Of a DNA stretch of 28,071 nucleotides, positions 8,025 through 15,555 are shown in pieces. Every line of letters begins with the position of its first letter. Within the stretch, counting starts at the first letter, position 1. Below the pieces are notes generated by a model. It made no database searches. It was not told where the DNA came from and saw only the letters and a list, made by a program, of their open reading frames with translations. Source of the stretch: Anaerolineales bacterium (lineage in GTDB: Bacteria; Chloroflexota; Anaerolineae; Anaerolineales; Anaerolineaceae); the NCBI GenBank assembly GCA_020060485.1, contig JAGVAB010000146.1:1-28071 (forward strand), in the 5' to 3' direction. The position numbers and the translations under genes were made by a program.

Positions 8025-9110
8025 GTGGCTTCTGTAACTTTAAATAATGTTCACAAACAATACGGCAAAGTTATTGCGGTGCGCGGCATCTCGATGGACA
8101 TACAGGATGGGGAGTTCATCGCCTTTCTTGGGCCTTCGGGTTGCGGAAAGTCTTCCACCATGCGCATGATTGCCGGCTTGGAGGAGATCACCGATGGGGA
8201 CATTCTCTTTGATGGGGCTTCGATCATTGAAAGAAAACCAAGCGAACGGAATGTGGCGATGGCCTTTGAAACGTATGCACTTTATCCCACTTTGACTGTT
8301 TATGAGAATCTGGCGTTCCCACTGCGTGCAGCCGGACGGGATCAGGCTGAGGTGGACCTACGTGTTCGTGAGGTGGCTGGGATCATTGGGATCACCGAAC
8401 TTTTTGAAAAGAAACCGGGCAAGCTCAGCAGTGGTCAGTCTCAGGCGGTAGGCTTGGCACGTGCCCTGATCCGCAAGCCCAATGTTTTTCTGCTTGATGA
8501 GCCCATCTCGCACTTGGATACCAGCCAACGCTTTCACATGCGCATGTATATTAAACGGTTGCATATTGATCTGGGTTATACGATGATTCTTGTAACGCAT
8601 GACCAGGAAGACGCCATGGCTTTGGCCGACCGCGTGGCCGTGATGAGTGACGGCCGCTTGCACCAAATTGATACACCTCGTCAAATTTATGATCATCCGG
8701 TTGATCTCTTTGTAGCCGGGTTCATTGGCAATTTGCCCATGAATTTCCTGGAAGGGCACCTTGTTCACCAGGACGGAACGCTTTTTGTGCAGAGCAAAAA
8801 TCTGCGGGTGGAACTGCCTGGGAAGTTTGCATTGCGGTCCGATTTTCCTGAGGATGTAGTACTGGGTATTCGTCCTTATGATCTTCAATTGCACTCGGAA
8901 GCCAATAGAAAGGGGATGTTGGCAGGAGAAATCTTTGTTGTAGAGACCCTGGGCGATATGAATGTTGCTACCATTCAATTGCCCGGCAGCCGCATCCAGG
9001 TGGTTATGCCCACGTCATACCGTGCTGCTCCACATACCCCGGTTAGTGTGACACTGGATCCCGATAAAATCCTGTTGTTCGATAAAAAAAGCAGTAAAGC
9101 ACTTGTCTAA
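8025..9110 (+). CDS. ABC transporter ATP-binding subunit 2 (MalK-like, divergent signature)
   Basis: The protein has 361 residues and starts at GTG 8025 after AAGGAAGG (8012-8019). Walker A is GPSGCGKS (36-43), Walker B is VFLLDEP (154-160) with Glu159, and the switch His is H192. The Q-loop residue is again Glu (E82 in MAFETYALYPTL). The signature is LSSGQSQAV (134-142) rather than the usual LSGGQRQRV. The residues after it, which normally follow the RQRVALGRAL pattern, read SQAVGLARAL. The C-terminal domain has the TOBE-type fold pattern ending near VSVTLDPDKILLFD. It is clearly a paralogue of the preceding subunit and probably its heterodimer partner. The altered signature suggests the two ATP sites are not equivalent. 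Confidence 0.93.
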   Translation: MASVTLNNVHKQYGKVIAVRGISMDIQDGEFIAFLGPSGCGKSSTMRMIAGLEEITDGDILFDGASIIERKPSERNVAMAFETYALYPTLTVYENLAFPLRAAGRDQAEVDLRVREVAGIIGITELFEKKPGKLSSGQSQAVGLARALIRKPNVFLLDEPISHLDTSQRFHMRMYIKRLHIDLGYTMILVTHDQEDAMALADRVAVMSDGRLHQIDTPRQIYDHPVDLFVAGFIGNLPMNFLEGHLVHQDGTLFVQSKNLRVELPGKFALRSDFPEDVVLGIRPYDLQLHSEANRKGMLAGEIFVVETLGDMNVATIQLPGSRIQVVMPTSYRAAPHTPVSVTLDPDKILLFDKKSSKALV

Positions 9111-9116
9111 AAATAA

Positions 9117-9188
9117 GGTTTCTTTGGGAACGAACGGGAAGGATAGCCTGCACAAAACTCCTCTTCCACGACAAATCCCGGAGACCCA
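9117..9188. repeat. Hairpin-forming dispersed repeat, copy 1
   Basis: This lies directly after the second ATPase gene. TTCTTTGGGAA at 9120-9130 recurs exactly at 10164-10174. The segment 9159-9190 matches 10240-10271 at 26 of 32 positions by my count. The two ends are imperfect inverted copies of each other (GGTTTCTTTGGGA and TCCCGGAGACCCA), and the inner GGGAAGGA can pair with TCCTCTTCC, so the element folds as a long imperfect hairpin. It may also act as the 3' end of the importer transcript, although no T run follows. Confidence 0.55.
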
Positions 9189-9193
9189 AGATC

Positions 9194-9229
9194 TTGCAAA
9201 ACGATGACAATTCATTCTTATGATAGAAT
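9194..9229 (+). promoter_or_regulatory. Possible gntR promoter with overlapping palindrome
   Basis: TTGCAA (9194-9199) and TATGAT (9219-9224) resemble -35 and -10 boxes but are 19 bases apart, longer than ideal. ATTCT (9214-9218) and AGAAT (9225-9229) form an inverted repeat around the -10 box, which could be an operator for autoregulation by the GntR protein encoded 39 bases downstream. This is weak evidence from pattern only. Confidence 0.3.
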
Positions 9230-9267
9230 AAAATAACGTAGCCAATTATGAAATCTGGAGGGCGTAA

Positions 9268-9999
9268 GTGGTAGCGCTCGATAAAAATAATCCAACCCCG
9301 CTTTATTACCAGCTTCAGCAGATTATTAAAGAAGGGATTGAAAGTGGCCAGTGGAGACTTGGCGACACGATCCCCACTGAAAATGAGATGATCGAACAGT
9401 ATGGTATCAGCCGTTCAACAGTGCGGCAGGCTGTATTGATGTTGGTCAATGAAGGCTATCTTAAACGCGAAAAATCTAAAGGCACGATTGTTACCAGCCA
9501 GACAGGTAGAACCCGGTTCATTGGCGGTTTGATCAGTTTTACCGAGGAGATGAATCGTAAAAATATCCTACATTCTTCACATATCCTCGATAAACAGCTT
9601 ATCCCGGCAGATGTTGAGATCGCCGAAAAACTGCGTTTGAAAGCGGGAGAGACCGTATATTATCTGAAACGTATTCGTTATGTGAACGAGCATCCATTTC
9701 TGGTGGATGAGCATTTTATTCCTTATGCATTGTGCCCCGGGATCGAAACGAAGTATACAGAGAATACCTCGCTTTATAAGCTATTGCACGATCAGTATCA
9801 TCTAAATCTCCATCATGGCCAGATTGAATTTGAAGCGGTCAGTGCTCCTTCAAGGGAGATGGTTTCCTTGTTGGGGGTATCTGCCAAAACTTCTCTTTTG
9901 CAGGCTGAGCGCACTGTCTACTCGGAAAAAGAAGTGCCGCTGGATTATTTCAAGGCCATAACCTGCGGTAAATTCTCGGTGGATGTTCTTACAACATAG
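9268..9999 (+). CDS. GntR-family (HutC subfamily) transcriptional regulator
   Basis: The protein has 243 residues and starts at GTG 9268, with GGAGGG at 9257-9262. The N-terminal winged helix-turn-helix domain (about 5-75) reads PLYYQLQQIIKEGI, then TENEMIEQYGISRSTVRQAV, the standard GntR DNA-binding pattern. The C-terminal part (about 95-240) has the UTRA ligand-binding pattern, with ETVYYLKRIRYVNEHPFLVDEHF in the middle and a closing DYFKAITCGKFSVDV. HutC-type regulators are usually repressors released by a sugar-phosphate or similar metabolite. Its place after the importer operon suggests it controls uptake and catabolism of that substrate; the ligand is unknown. Confidence 0.92.
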   Translation: MVALDKNNPTPLYYQLQQIIKEGIESGQWRLGDTIPTENEMIEQYGISRSTVRQAVLMLVNEGYLKREKSKGTIVTSQTGRTRFIGGLISFTEEMNRKNILHSSHILDKQLIPADVEIAEKLRLKAGETVYYLKRIRYVNEHPFLVDEHFIPYALCPGIETKYTENTSLYKLLHDQYHLNLHHGQIEFEAVSAPSREMVSLLGVSAKTSLLQAERTVYSEKEVPLDYFKAITCGKFSVDVLTT

Positions 10000-10047
10000 C
10001 CCTGAAAGAAATATTTGTCGCTAAAAGAGCCGTAACACAATATTTTC

Positions 10048-10102
10048 ATGGTGGAAGACAACTGCTGTAGCGGGTGTTAGTTGACTGATAAGAGCCCACC
10101 AT
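10048..10102 (+). other. Nested stem-loop region after gntR (possible structured RNA)
   Basis: ATGGTGG (10048-10054) pairs exactly with CCACCAT (10096-10102). Inside, CAACT (10059-10063) pairs with AGTTG (10079-10083). A clear intrinsic terminator follows 20 bases later. The 336-base gap from 10000 to 10335 has no supported gene; it holds this structure, the terminator and the second hairpin repeat. The structure could be the gntR 3' UTR or an independent small RNA. Confidence 0.35.
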
Positions 10103-10121
10103 AAATTGGACAGAAATATCC

Positions 10122-10155
10122 AAGAAGGGGAAAACCAACCCCTTCTTTTTATTTT
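10122..10155 (+). terminator. Rho-independent terminator downstream of gntR
   Basis: AAGAAGGGG (10122-10130) and CCCCTTCTT (10139-10147) form a perfect 9-bp stem with an 8-base loop, followed immediately by TTTATTTT. This is a classic intrinsic terminator. It separates the importer/gntR block from the sigma-factor and lipid-synthase block. Confidence 0.85.
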
Positions 10156-10160
10156 ACCAA

Positions 10161-10269
10161 TGGTTCTTTGGGAAGCTGCGTGATGGGTAGTAGTGGTGGG
10201 GATGTTTTGGCGCAGAGCGCCAAAACATCCCCACCAAATTCCTCTTGCACAGGAAATCCCTGAGACCCA
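10161..10269. repeat. Hairpin-forming dispersed repeat, copy 2, with a perfect 20-bp inner stem
   Basis: Bases 10194-10213 are the exact reverse complement of 10217-10236 around a 3-base AGA loop, giving a 20-bp perfect stem. The outer ends, TGGTTCTTTGGGA (10161-10173) and TCCCTGAGACCCA (10257-10269), are imperfect inverted repeats (10 of 13), so the whole 109 bases has two arms of equal length. Both ends match copy 1 at 9117-9188, while the middle differs. There is no T run, so it does not look like a simple terminator. It may be a small non-coding mobile or REP-like element. Confidence 0.65.
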
Positions 10270-10335
10270 ATAAAATTCATCTGTAATACTTTTTTTCGTT
10301 GAGCGTATTAACTTGCAGAACAGGACCATTGGACT

Positions 10336-10908
10336 GTGAGCATGAACGAAATAGAATGGGTAGTATTGGAAGACACAACCGTAGCCGCCTGTGTAGCCGC
10401 TGACCCGAGTCATTTTCTGATTTTATACGATCGCTATTTTTCGCGGGTTTACACTTATATGCGCTATCGTTCGCCGGATGTTTATACCGCCGATGATTTG
10501 ACAGCGCAGACCTTTGAACAGGCTTTGGCAAAAATTGATAGCTATGATTCGCAAAAGGCACCGTTTGCGGCCTGGCTGTTTGCAATCGCGCGCAACCTGG
10601 TCAATGACAACCTGCGGCGGGGTAGACGGATCAAATGGCTGCCATTGGATGGTCTTGAACGCCTGCCGCTGCGGGGTGACTCACCGGAAAAACAGGCTGA
10701 GCTGGCTGAAGAGCAGCAGCATCTTTTATCGGCCTTGAAAACCCTGTCTTCAGAGCAGGTTGACCTTCTGGCACTGAAATTTGCGGCCGAAATGACCAAT
10801 CGCGAAATTGCTCGTTTGTCCGGGATGAGTGAGCAAAACGTTGGTGTGATCTTGCATCGTTCGATCAAGAAATTAAGGAAAAAGTTAGAGGAAGTCAGTC
10901 ATGAGTAA
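10336..10908 (+). CDS. ECF-type RNA polymerase sigma factor
   Basis: The protein has 190 residues. The start is GTG 10336 or ATG 10342; AGGA at 10322-10325 favours the GTG, though the spacing is long. The protein contains sigma region 2 (about 25-95), including LYDRYFSRVYTYMRYR, DDLTAQTFEQALAKI and WLFAIARNLVNDNLRR. Region 4 (about 133-185) carries LALKFAAEMTNREIARL and a helix-turn-helix (SGMSEQNVGVILHRSIKKLRKKL). It lacks region 3, as ECF factors do. It directs RNA polymerase to a small set of promoters. Its stop overlaps the start of the next gene by 8 bases, the common sigma/anti-sigma arrangement, and the lipid-synthase cluster follows on the same strand. Control of that cluster is plausible but inferred. 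Confidence 0.9.
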   Translation: MSMNEIEWVVLEDTTVAACVAADPSHFLILYDRYFSRVYTYMRYRSPDVYTADDLTAQTFEQALAKIDSYDSQKAPFAAWLFAIARNLVNDNLRRGRRIKWLPLDGLERLPLRGDSPEKQAELAEEQQHLLSALKTLSSEQVDLLALKFAAEMTNREIARLSGMSEQNVGVILHRSIKKLRKKLEEVSHE

Positions 10909-11329
10909 TCGCGAGTTGAATGCCATTGTATTTTATCTTCTGGATGCGATCGTTAAGGATCATGAGATTCCGCTGACTTCTTCCTTGCCAGAGGATGTGC
11001 AGGAAGACTTGCAATTCGCGACTGCGCTGCACAAGGTGGACCTGAGCAGCGAATCGGGCATCCGCCAGAAACTCAGAAGTCAGTTGCAGCAGCAGGCTGC
11101 CTTGCAGACCGGCTTCAACAATATGCGCAATCAGCCGGCAAAACCGGTGCAGAAGCAAGTCCGAAACACCAGGGCTGCGTTCTTGAGCGTTGGCCTGGGT
11201 GCCGCGGCCGTGGTCATGGCAGCCTTGCTCATTTTCTTGCGACCCGCAAAGCCGCCCGCTGCCGGTGAGACTGCTCCGGCAGAAACCCGGGAGTCTTCTG
11301 CACTTGAAATGGTACAGCAGGTCTCTTGA
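10901..11329 (+). CDS. Single-helix membrane protein, possible anti-sigma factor
   Basis: The protein has 142 residues, with a start that overlaps the sigma-factor gene by 8 bases, implying translational coupling. The N-terminal 90 residues are soluble, helical and Gln-rich (LRSQLQQQAALQTGFNN). One hydrophobic segment (about residues 93-113) is followed by a short Pro/Ala/Glu-rich tail. I see no zinc-binding HxxxCxxC anti-sigma motif and do not recognise a named family. Gene overlap with an ECF sigma factor plus a single membrane span is the usual layout of membrane anti-sigma factors, so that role is proposed from context only. Confidence 0.7.
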   Translation: MSNRELNAIVFYLLDAIVKDHEIPLTSSLPEDVQEDLQFATALHKVDLSSESGIRQKLRSQLQQQAALQTGFNNMRNQPAKPVQKQVRNTRAAFLSVGLGAAAVVMAALLIFLRPAKPPAAGETAPAETRESSALEMVQQVS

Positions 11330-11337
11330 TCTCATGT

Positions 11338-11400
11338 CAGTCTGATCCAGACTGCGGCTCGATACAGTAAAAACGGCGATCTCACTGGGACGCGATCGCC
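11338..11400 (+). promoter_or_regulatory. Two inverted repeats between the anti-sigma-like gene and the synthase
   Basis: CAGTCTG (11338-11344) and CAGACTG (11348-11354) form a 7-bp stem with a 3-base loop. GGCGATC (11375-11381) and GATCGCC (11394-11400) form another 7-bp stem with a 12-base loop. Neither has a T run. They lie in the 113-base gap before the first synthase gene and could be operators or leader hairpins. I could not identify a convincing promoter. Confidence 0.4.
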
Positions 11401-11442
11401 CAATCCAGACAGCCAATTCAAACCAATATTGGAGGTATGATC

Positions 11443-14400
11443 ATGTCGTCTCAAAAGAGAAGCGTTCAACGCGCCTATCGCGCTCCCTTGCAAGAACATC
11501 CGGTGGCCATCATTGGCATGTCGTCCATTTTTCCCAAAGCGGAAAATTTAAATCATTATTGGGATGTGATCCTCGGAGAAGTGGATTGCATCACCGAAGT
11601 GCCCGCTTCGCGCTGGGATGTGCAGGCATATTATGATCCTGATCCCAATGCGCCGGATAAAAGTTACTCCCGGGTGGGCGGTTTCATTCCTGATATTGAT
11701 TTTGACCCGATGGAATTTGGCCTGCCTCCCAATATTCTGGAAGTGACGGATGTCTCGCAGCTCCTCTCGTTGGTGGTGGCCAAGCAAGCCATGCTCGACG
11801 CCGGTTATTTCGAGGCAGAGGAGAGCATTCTGGAACAAACCGGTGTGGTATTGGGCATGGTGGGCATGTCTTCCAAACTGTTCGTGCCTTTGGTAGTGCG
11901 CCTGCAGTATCCCATTTGGGAAAGGGTGTTGAAAAATGTAGGCATTCCTGCGGAGGACACGCAACGCATTGTCGAAAAGATCAAAGCCGCCTATGTCGGC
12001 TGGAGCGAAAATGCTTTCCCTGGCGCCATTGGCAATGTCGTTTCCGGGCGGATCGCCAACCGGCTTAATCTGGGCGGCACGAACTTCACTGTGGATGCGG
12101 CCTGTGGCAGTTCGCTGGCTGCGATTAAGACCGCTATCGGCGAACTGGTCGAAGGCCGGGCCGACATGATGATCACCGGCGGCGTGGATACCGACAATTC
12201 CATCCTCACCTATTTGTGCTTCAGCAAGACGCCCGCTTTTTCAAAAAATGACCACGTGCGTACCTTTGATGCTGCAACCGACGGGATGCTGGCGGGTGAG
12301 GGGATCGGCATGATGGTGCTCAAGCGCCTGGCAGACGCCGAACGGGATGGAGATCATATTTATGCTGTCATCCGTGGTATCGGCGCATCCAGTGACGGGC
12401 GCTACAAGAGCATTTATGCCCCGCGCCCCGAAGGCCAGGCCAAAGCACTGCGCCGGGCGTATGAGGAAGCCGGCTTCGCTCCGCAGACCATCGGTCTGCT
12501 GGAAGCGCATGGCACAGGCACTGCTGCAGGGGACCCGGCCGAGTTCGAAGGTTTGCAGCAGGTTTTTCTTCCTGGCGATTCCAAGGAAAGAAGGATTGCT
12601 TTGGGCAGCATCAAGTCGCAGATCGGCCATACCAAGGCGGCTGCCGGCGCCGCCGGAATGATCAAGGCTGCCCTGGCGCTGCATCATAAGGTCCTGCCGG
12701 CTACCCTGAATGTCACCCAGCCCAATCCCAAGATGGGCATTGAGGATTCCCTGTTTTATGTGAACACAGAAACCCGCCCCTGGATTCTCCGCAATGCGGC
12801 CACGCCGCGCCGGGCTGGGGTCAGCGCTTTTGGTTTTGGCGGCACGAATTTTCACATTGTGATGGAAGAATATAACTGCGATCATGAGCAGGCCTACCGG
12901 TTGCAGTGCGGTGCCGATATGTTGCTGTTCCAGGCAGTGACCCCGCAGGCATTACTGGAAACCTGCCGAACTGAACTGTCCGCTCTCGAAAGCGAAAACG
13001 GTGCGGCACGTCTGACTGCGTTGGCTGCCCAATCCGCCAACCTGGAACTGGCTGCCGAATCGGCCCGGCTGGGTTTTGTGGCAGCTTCACTAACGGAGGC
13101 AGTCCAGTTACTGCAATTGAGCGTCAAAATGCTGGCGGATAACCTGGAGAGTGAAAGCTGGGAACATCCCAAGGGCGTCTACTATCGCCGTCAGGCGCTG
13201 CCCACCGGCGGCAAGGTGGTGGCTTTGTTCCCCGGCCAGGGGGCGCAGTACGTCAATATGGGCAAGGAACTGGCGATGAACTTTCCGCCCATGCGCCAGG
13301 TGTTTGCCGAGATGAACGAGATCATGTCCCAGGCCGGTCTCGCCCCGCTCAGCGAGAGCGTCTTTCCCATTCCTGTTTTCTCGGCCGAAGAAGTGCAGCA
13401 GCAGACCGAAGCTTTGACCCGCACCGAAAATGCCCAGCCTGCCATTGGCTGTGTGAGCATGGGCATGTACCGCATACTGGAACAGGCCGGTTTCCAACCT
13501 GATTTTGTCGCTGGACACAGTTTTGGCGAATTGACTGCCCTGTGGGCATCGGGTGCCCTGGACGCTGAGAATTACATGCGCCTGGCCATGGCTCGCGGGC
13601 AGGCCATGGCTGCCCCGGATGACCCGGACTTTGATGCCGGTACCATGCTGGCCGTCAAAGGCGATGCCGACGCCATTCTGGAAGCCATTCAGGCCTTTCC
13701 CGAGGTCAAGGCCGCCAACCTTAATTCCCGCAACCAGGTGGTGCTGGCCGGGTCAAAGCCGGCGCTGGCCGAGGCCCAGCAAGCGCTGGGCGGGTTGGGT
13801 TTCTCGGTCGTGCCGCTGCCGGTCTCGGCGGCGTTTCACACACCGCTGGTGGCCCATGCCCAGAAACCCTTTGGAGAAGCCATCTCTAAAGCCAGGTTTA
13901 AGAAACCAAAGACGGTCATTTACTCGAATACTACCGGCGAGGCATATCCGTCCGATCCCAAACAGATCAGTGAGATGCTCAATGGCCACATGCTTTCGGC
14001 TGTGCATTTCAAAGATGAGATCGAACATATCTATGCCATGGGCGGCACGATCTTTATCGAGATCGGCCCGAAGAATATCCTTACCAATCTGGTTAAGAAC
14101 ATCCTGGCCGATCAGCCGCATGCCGCGGTGGCGCTGAATGCCAACGCCAAGCGCGACAGTGACATTCAACTGCGCGAGGCTGTGGTGCAATTGAAGGTCA
14201 TCGGGCTGCCTGTGGGTAACATTGATCCTTACCAGCTTCCCCGGCTTGATGCCAGTGCGAACGCCAAAAGCAAAATCAGTGTTTCCCTGAATGGCGGCTT
14301 GTACGTTTCGCCACAAACCAAAGCCGGGTTTGAAAAGGCGCTCAATGATGGTTTTCGGGTGCAATTGGCCGCAGACCAACCCGCAGCCCGGTCTGCCCAG

Positions 14401-15555
14401 CCGTTGGCTGCCGATGCGCAGCCAGTCGCAGAGCCATTGGTTGACCCACTCAGCCCGGAAGTGGTCGAAAAAATTGACCGCCAACTGGCGGATTTCCATG
14501 CTCATCAAAGCGATACCCTGCGGGTGCATGAGCAATATTTGCAGAATGAAGCCGAATTTGGCAAGATCTTCTCGGACCTGGCACACATGGAAGTGGATCT
14601 GGCTTCCAATGGTGCGGCTGATCCTAACCACCCCAAACGTCAGGTGGTGCAAAGTCTGATCGACAGCCTGGAACGCATCCATGACCATCAGGACGCCACG
14701 GCTCGCGTACATGAAAAGTATCTCAGCGGGCAGGAGACTTTCTCGCAAACCTTCGCCGAGTTGGTGCAGCGTCAGTTGAACTGGTATCCGGGTGGGAATG
14801 GCGGATTGGAAGCTGTGCCATCCAGGGTGAGCCGCCCGAAGGGCGGCAATGGTCACCATGCGACAGAAAGCAAAACGGAACCTGCCCAAATCGCGTCAGC
14901 GCCCGTTGAAAAACCAGCTCCGGCGGTTGAAGCACCTGTTGTTCAACCAGTTGTACCAGCTTCCAGCCCGGCAAGTTCCGGTGCGGCGGATCTGCGGCCG
15001 GCCCTGCTGGCCGTGGTCAGCGAAAAGACCGGTTATCCGCAGGAAATGCTTGAAATGGGCATGGACATGGAAGCTGATCTGGGGATCGACTCGATCAAAC
15101 GGGTCGAAATTCTGGGCGCCATGCAGGAACGTTTTCCCGGCCTGCCGGCTGTTGAACCAGCGGCGCTGAGCGAGCTGCATACCCTGCAGCAGATCATGGA
15201 TCATCTGGGCAGTGCGTCAGTACTCGTTGTTGCAGCGGCTCCTGTAGCTGAAGCTCCCGCTCAACCCCCCGAGCAGGCCACGGCTAGCGCGGGCGATGCG
15301 GATCAAATCCGGGCGGCTTTATTGGCTGTGGTCAGCGAGAAAACCGGTTATCCGCAGGAAATGCTGGAAATGGGGATGGATATGGAAGCTGATCTGGGAA
15401 TCGATTCGATCAAACGAGTCGAGATCCTGGGTGCTATGCAGGAACGCTTCCCCGACTTGCCGGCTGTCGAACCGGCAGCATTGAGCGAGCTGCATACCCT
15501 GCAGCAGATCATGGATCGTCTGGGCACGGGCACGGTAACTGAAAAAAAAGGATGA
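11443..15555 (+). CDS. pfaA: PfaA-like lipid/PUFA synthase subunit: KS-AT-ACP-ACP
   Basis: The protein has 1370 residues. I chose ATG 11443 because GGAGG (11431-11435) lies 7 bases upstream; ATG 11437 is too close. The ketosynthase (about 18-460) carries Cys221 (DAACGSS), His356 (EAHGTGT) and His396 (GHTKAAAG), so it should condense acyl chains. The acyltransferase (about 590-880) carries LFPGQGAQ, Ser693 (GHSFGE) and His799 and loads malonyl units. A Pro/Ala-rich and helical linker follows, with two RVHExYL repeats (1027-1033, 1088-1094). Two acyl carrier domains then carry the phosphopantetheine Ser at 1217 and 1322 (LGIDSIKR). In known PfaA proteins KR and a DH-like domain follow in the same chain; here the protein stops after ACP2 and those parts are encoded by the next two genes. 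Cytoplasmic. Confidence 0.93.
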   Translation: MSSQKRSVQRAYRAPLQEHPVAIIGMSSIFPKAENLNHYWDVILGEVDCITEVPASRWDVQAYYDPDPNAPDKSYSRVGGFIPDIDFDPMEFGLPPNILEVTDVSQLLSLVVAKQAMLDAGYFEAEESILEQTGVVLGMVGMSSKLFVPLVVRLQYPIWERVLKNVGIPAEDTQRIVEKIKAAYVGWSENAFPGAIGNVVSGRIANRLNLGGTNFTVDAACGSSLAAIKTAIGELVEGRADMMITGGVDTDNSILTYLCFSKTPAFSKNDHVRTFDAATDGMLAGEGIGMMVLKRLADAERDGDHIYAVIRGIGASSDGRYKSIYAPRPEGQAKALRRAYEEAGFAPQTIGLLEAHGTGTAAGDPAEFEGLQQVFLPGDSKERRIALGSIKSQIGHTKAAAGAAGMIKAALALHHKVLPATLNVTQPNPKMGIEDSLFYVNTETRPWILRNAATPRRAGVSAFGFGGTNFHIVMEEYNCDHEQAYRLQCGADMLLFQAVTPQALLETCRTELSALESENGAARLTALAAQSANLELAAESARLGFVAASLTEAVQLLQLSVKMLADNLESESWEHPKGVYYRRQALPTGGKVVALFPGQGAQYVNMGKELAMNFPPMRQVFAEMNEIMSQAGLAPLSESVFPIPVFSAEEVQQQTEALTRTENAQPAIGCVSMGMYRILEQAGFQPDFVAGHSFGELTALWASGALDAENYMRLAMARGQAMAAPDDPDFDAGTMLAVKGDADAILEAIQAFPEVKAANLNSRNQVVLAGSKPALAEAQQALGGLGFSVVPLPVSAAFHTPLVAHAQKPFGEAISKARFKKPKTVIYSNTTGEAYPSDPKQISEMLNGHMLSAVHFKDEIEHIYAMGGTIFIEIGPKNILTNLVKNILADQPHAAVALNANAKRDSDIQLREAVVQLKVIGLPVGNIDPYQLPRLDASANAKSKISVSLNGGLYVSPQTKAGFEKALNDGFRVQLAADQPAARSAQPLAADAQPVAEPLVDPLSPEVVEKIDRQLADFHAHQSDTLRVHEQYLQNEAEFGKIFSDLAHMEVDLASNGAADPNHPKRQVVQSLIDSLERIHDHQDATARVHEKYLSGQETFSQTFAELVQRQLNWYPGGNGGLEAVPSRVSRPKGGNGHHATESKTEPAQIASAPVEKPAPAVEAPVVQPVVPASSPASSGAADLRPALLAVVSEKTGYPQEMLEMGMDMEADLGIDSIKRVEILGAMQERFPGLPAVEPAALSELHTLQQIMDHLGSASVLVVAAAPVAEAPAQPPEQATASAGDADQIRAALLAVVSEKTGYPQEMLEMGMDMEADLGIDSIKRVEILGAMQERFPDLPAVEPAALSELHTLQQIMDRLGTGTVTEKKG
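14995..15525 (+). repeat. Tandem ACP-coding repeat, two 216-base units at 315-base spacing
   Basis: Bases 14995-15210 and 15310-15525 encode two carrier domains of 72 residues that differ at only three positions by my count (Pro/Ala, Gly/Asp, His/Arg), while the DNA differs at many third codon positions. They are joined by a roughly 33-residue Ala/Pro-rich linker. Pfa synthases commonly carry tandem ACPs; two is at the low end. Confidence 0.9.
15542..15549 (+). other. A8 run at the PfaA/KR junction (possible slippage site)
   Basis: Eight consecutive A occur in the frame GAA-AAA-AAA just before GGA-TGA, the end of the KS-AT-ACP gene. A -1 shift on this run, or one extra A in the transcript or genome, would continue straight into the next reading frame without a stop. 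The next gene's own start (15552) overlaps the stop and has no well-spaced ribosome binding site. Confidence 0.5.

Noticed and set aside
8358..8978. Open frame on the - strand opposite the second ATPase gene
   Set aside because: It is contained in a gene with intact Walker motifs; the predicted protein has no recognisable domain or ribosome binding site.
11392..11399. GCGATCGC palindrome identical to the cyanobacterial HIP1 repeat
   Set aside because: I noticed it only in this intergenic spot; it is an 8-base palindrome expected by chance, and the gene set does not suggest a cyanobacterium.
13753..14889. Long open frame on the - strand (378 codons) opposite the AT/linker part of the PfaA-like gene
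   Set aside because: It lies fully inside a gene with clear domains on the + strand, its protein shows no family motif, and it is rich in residues expected from reading a biased coding strand backwards.
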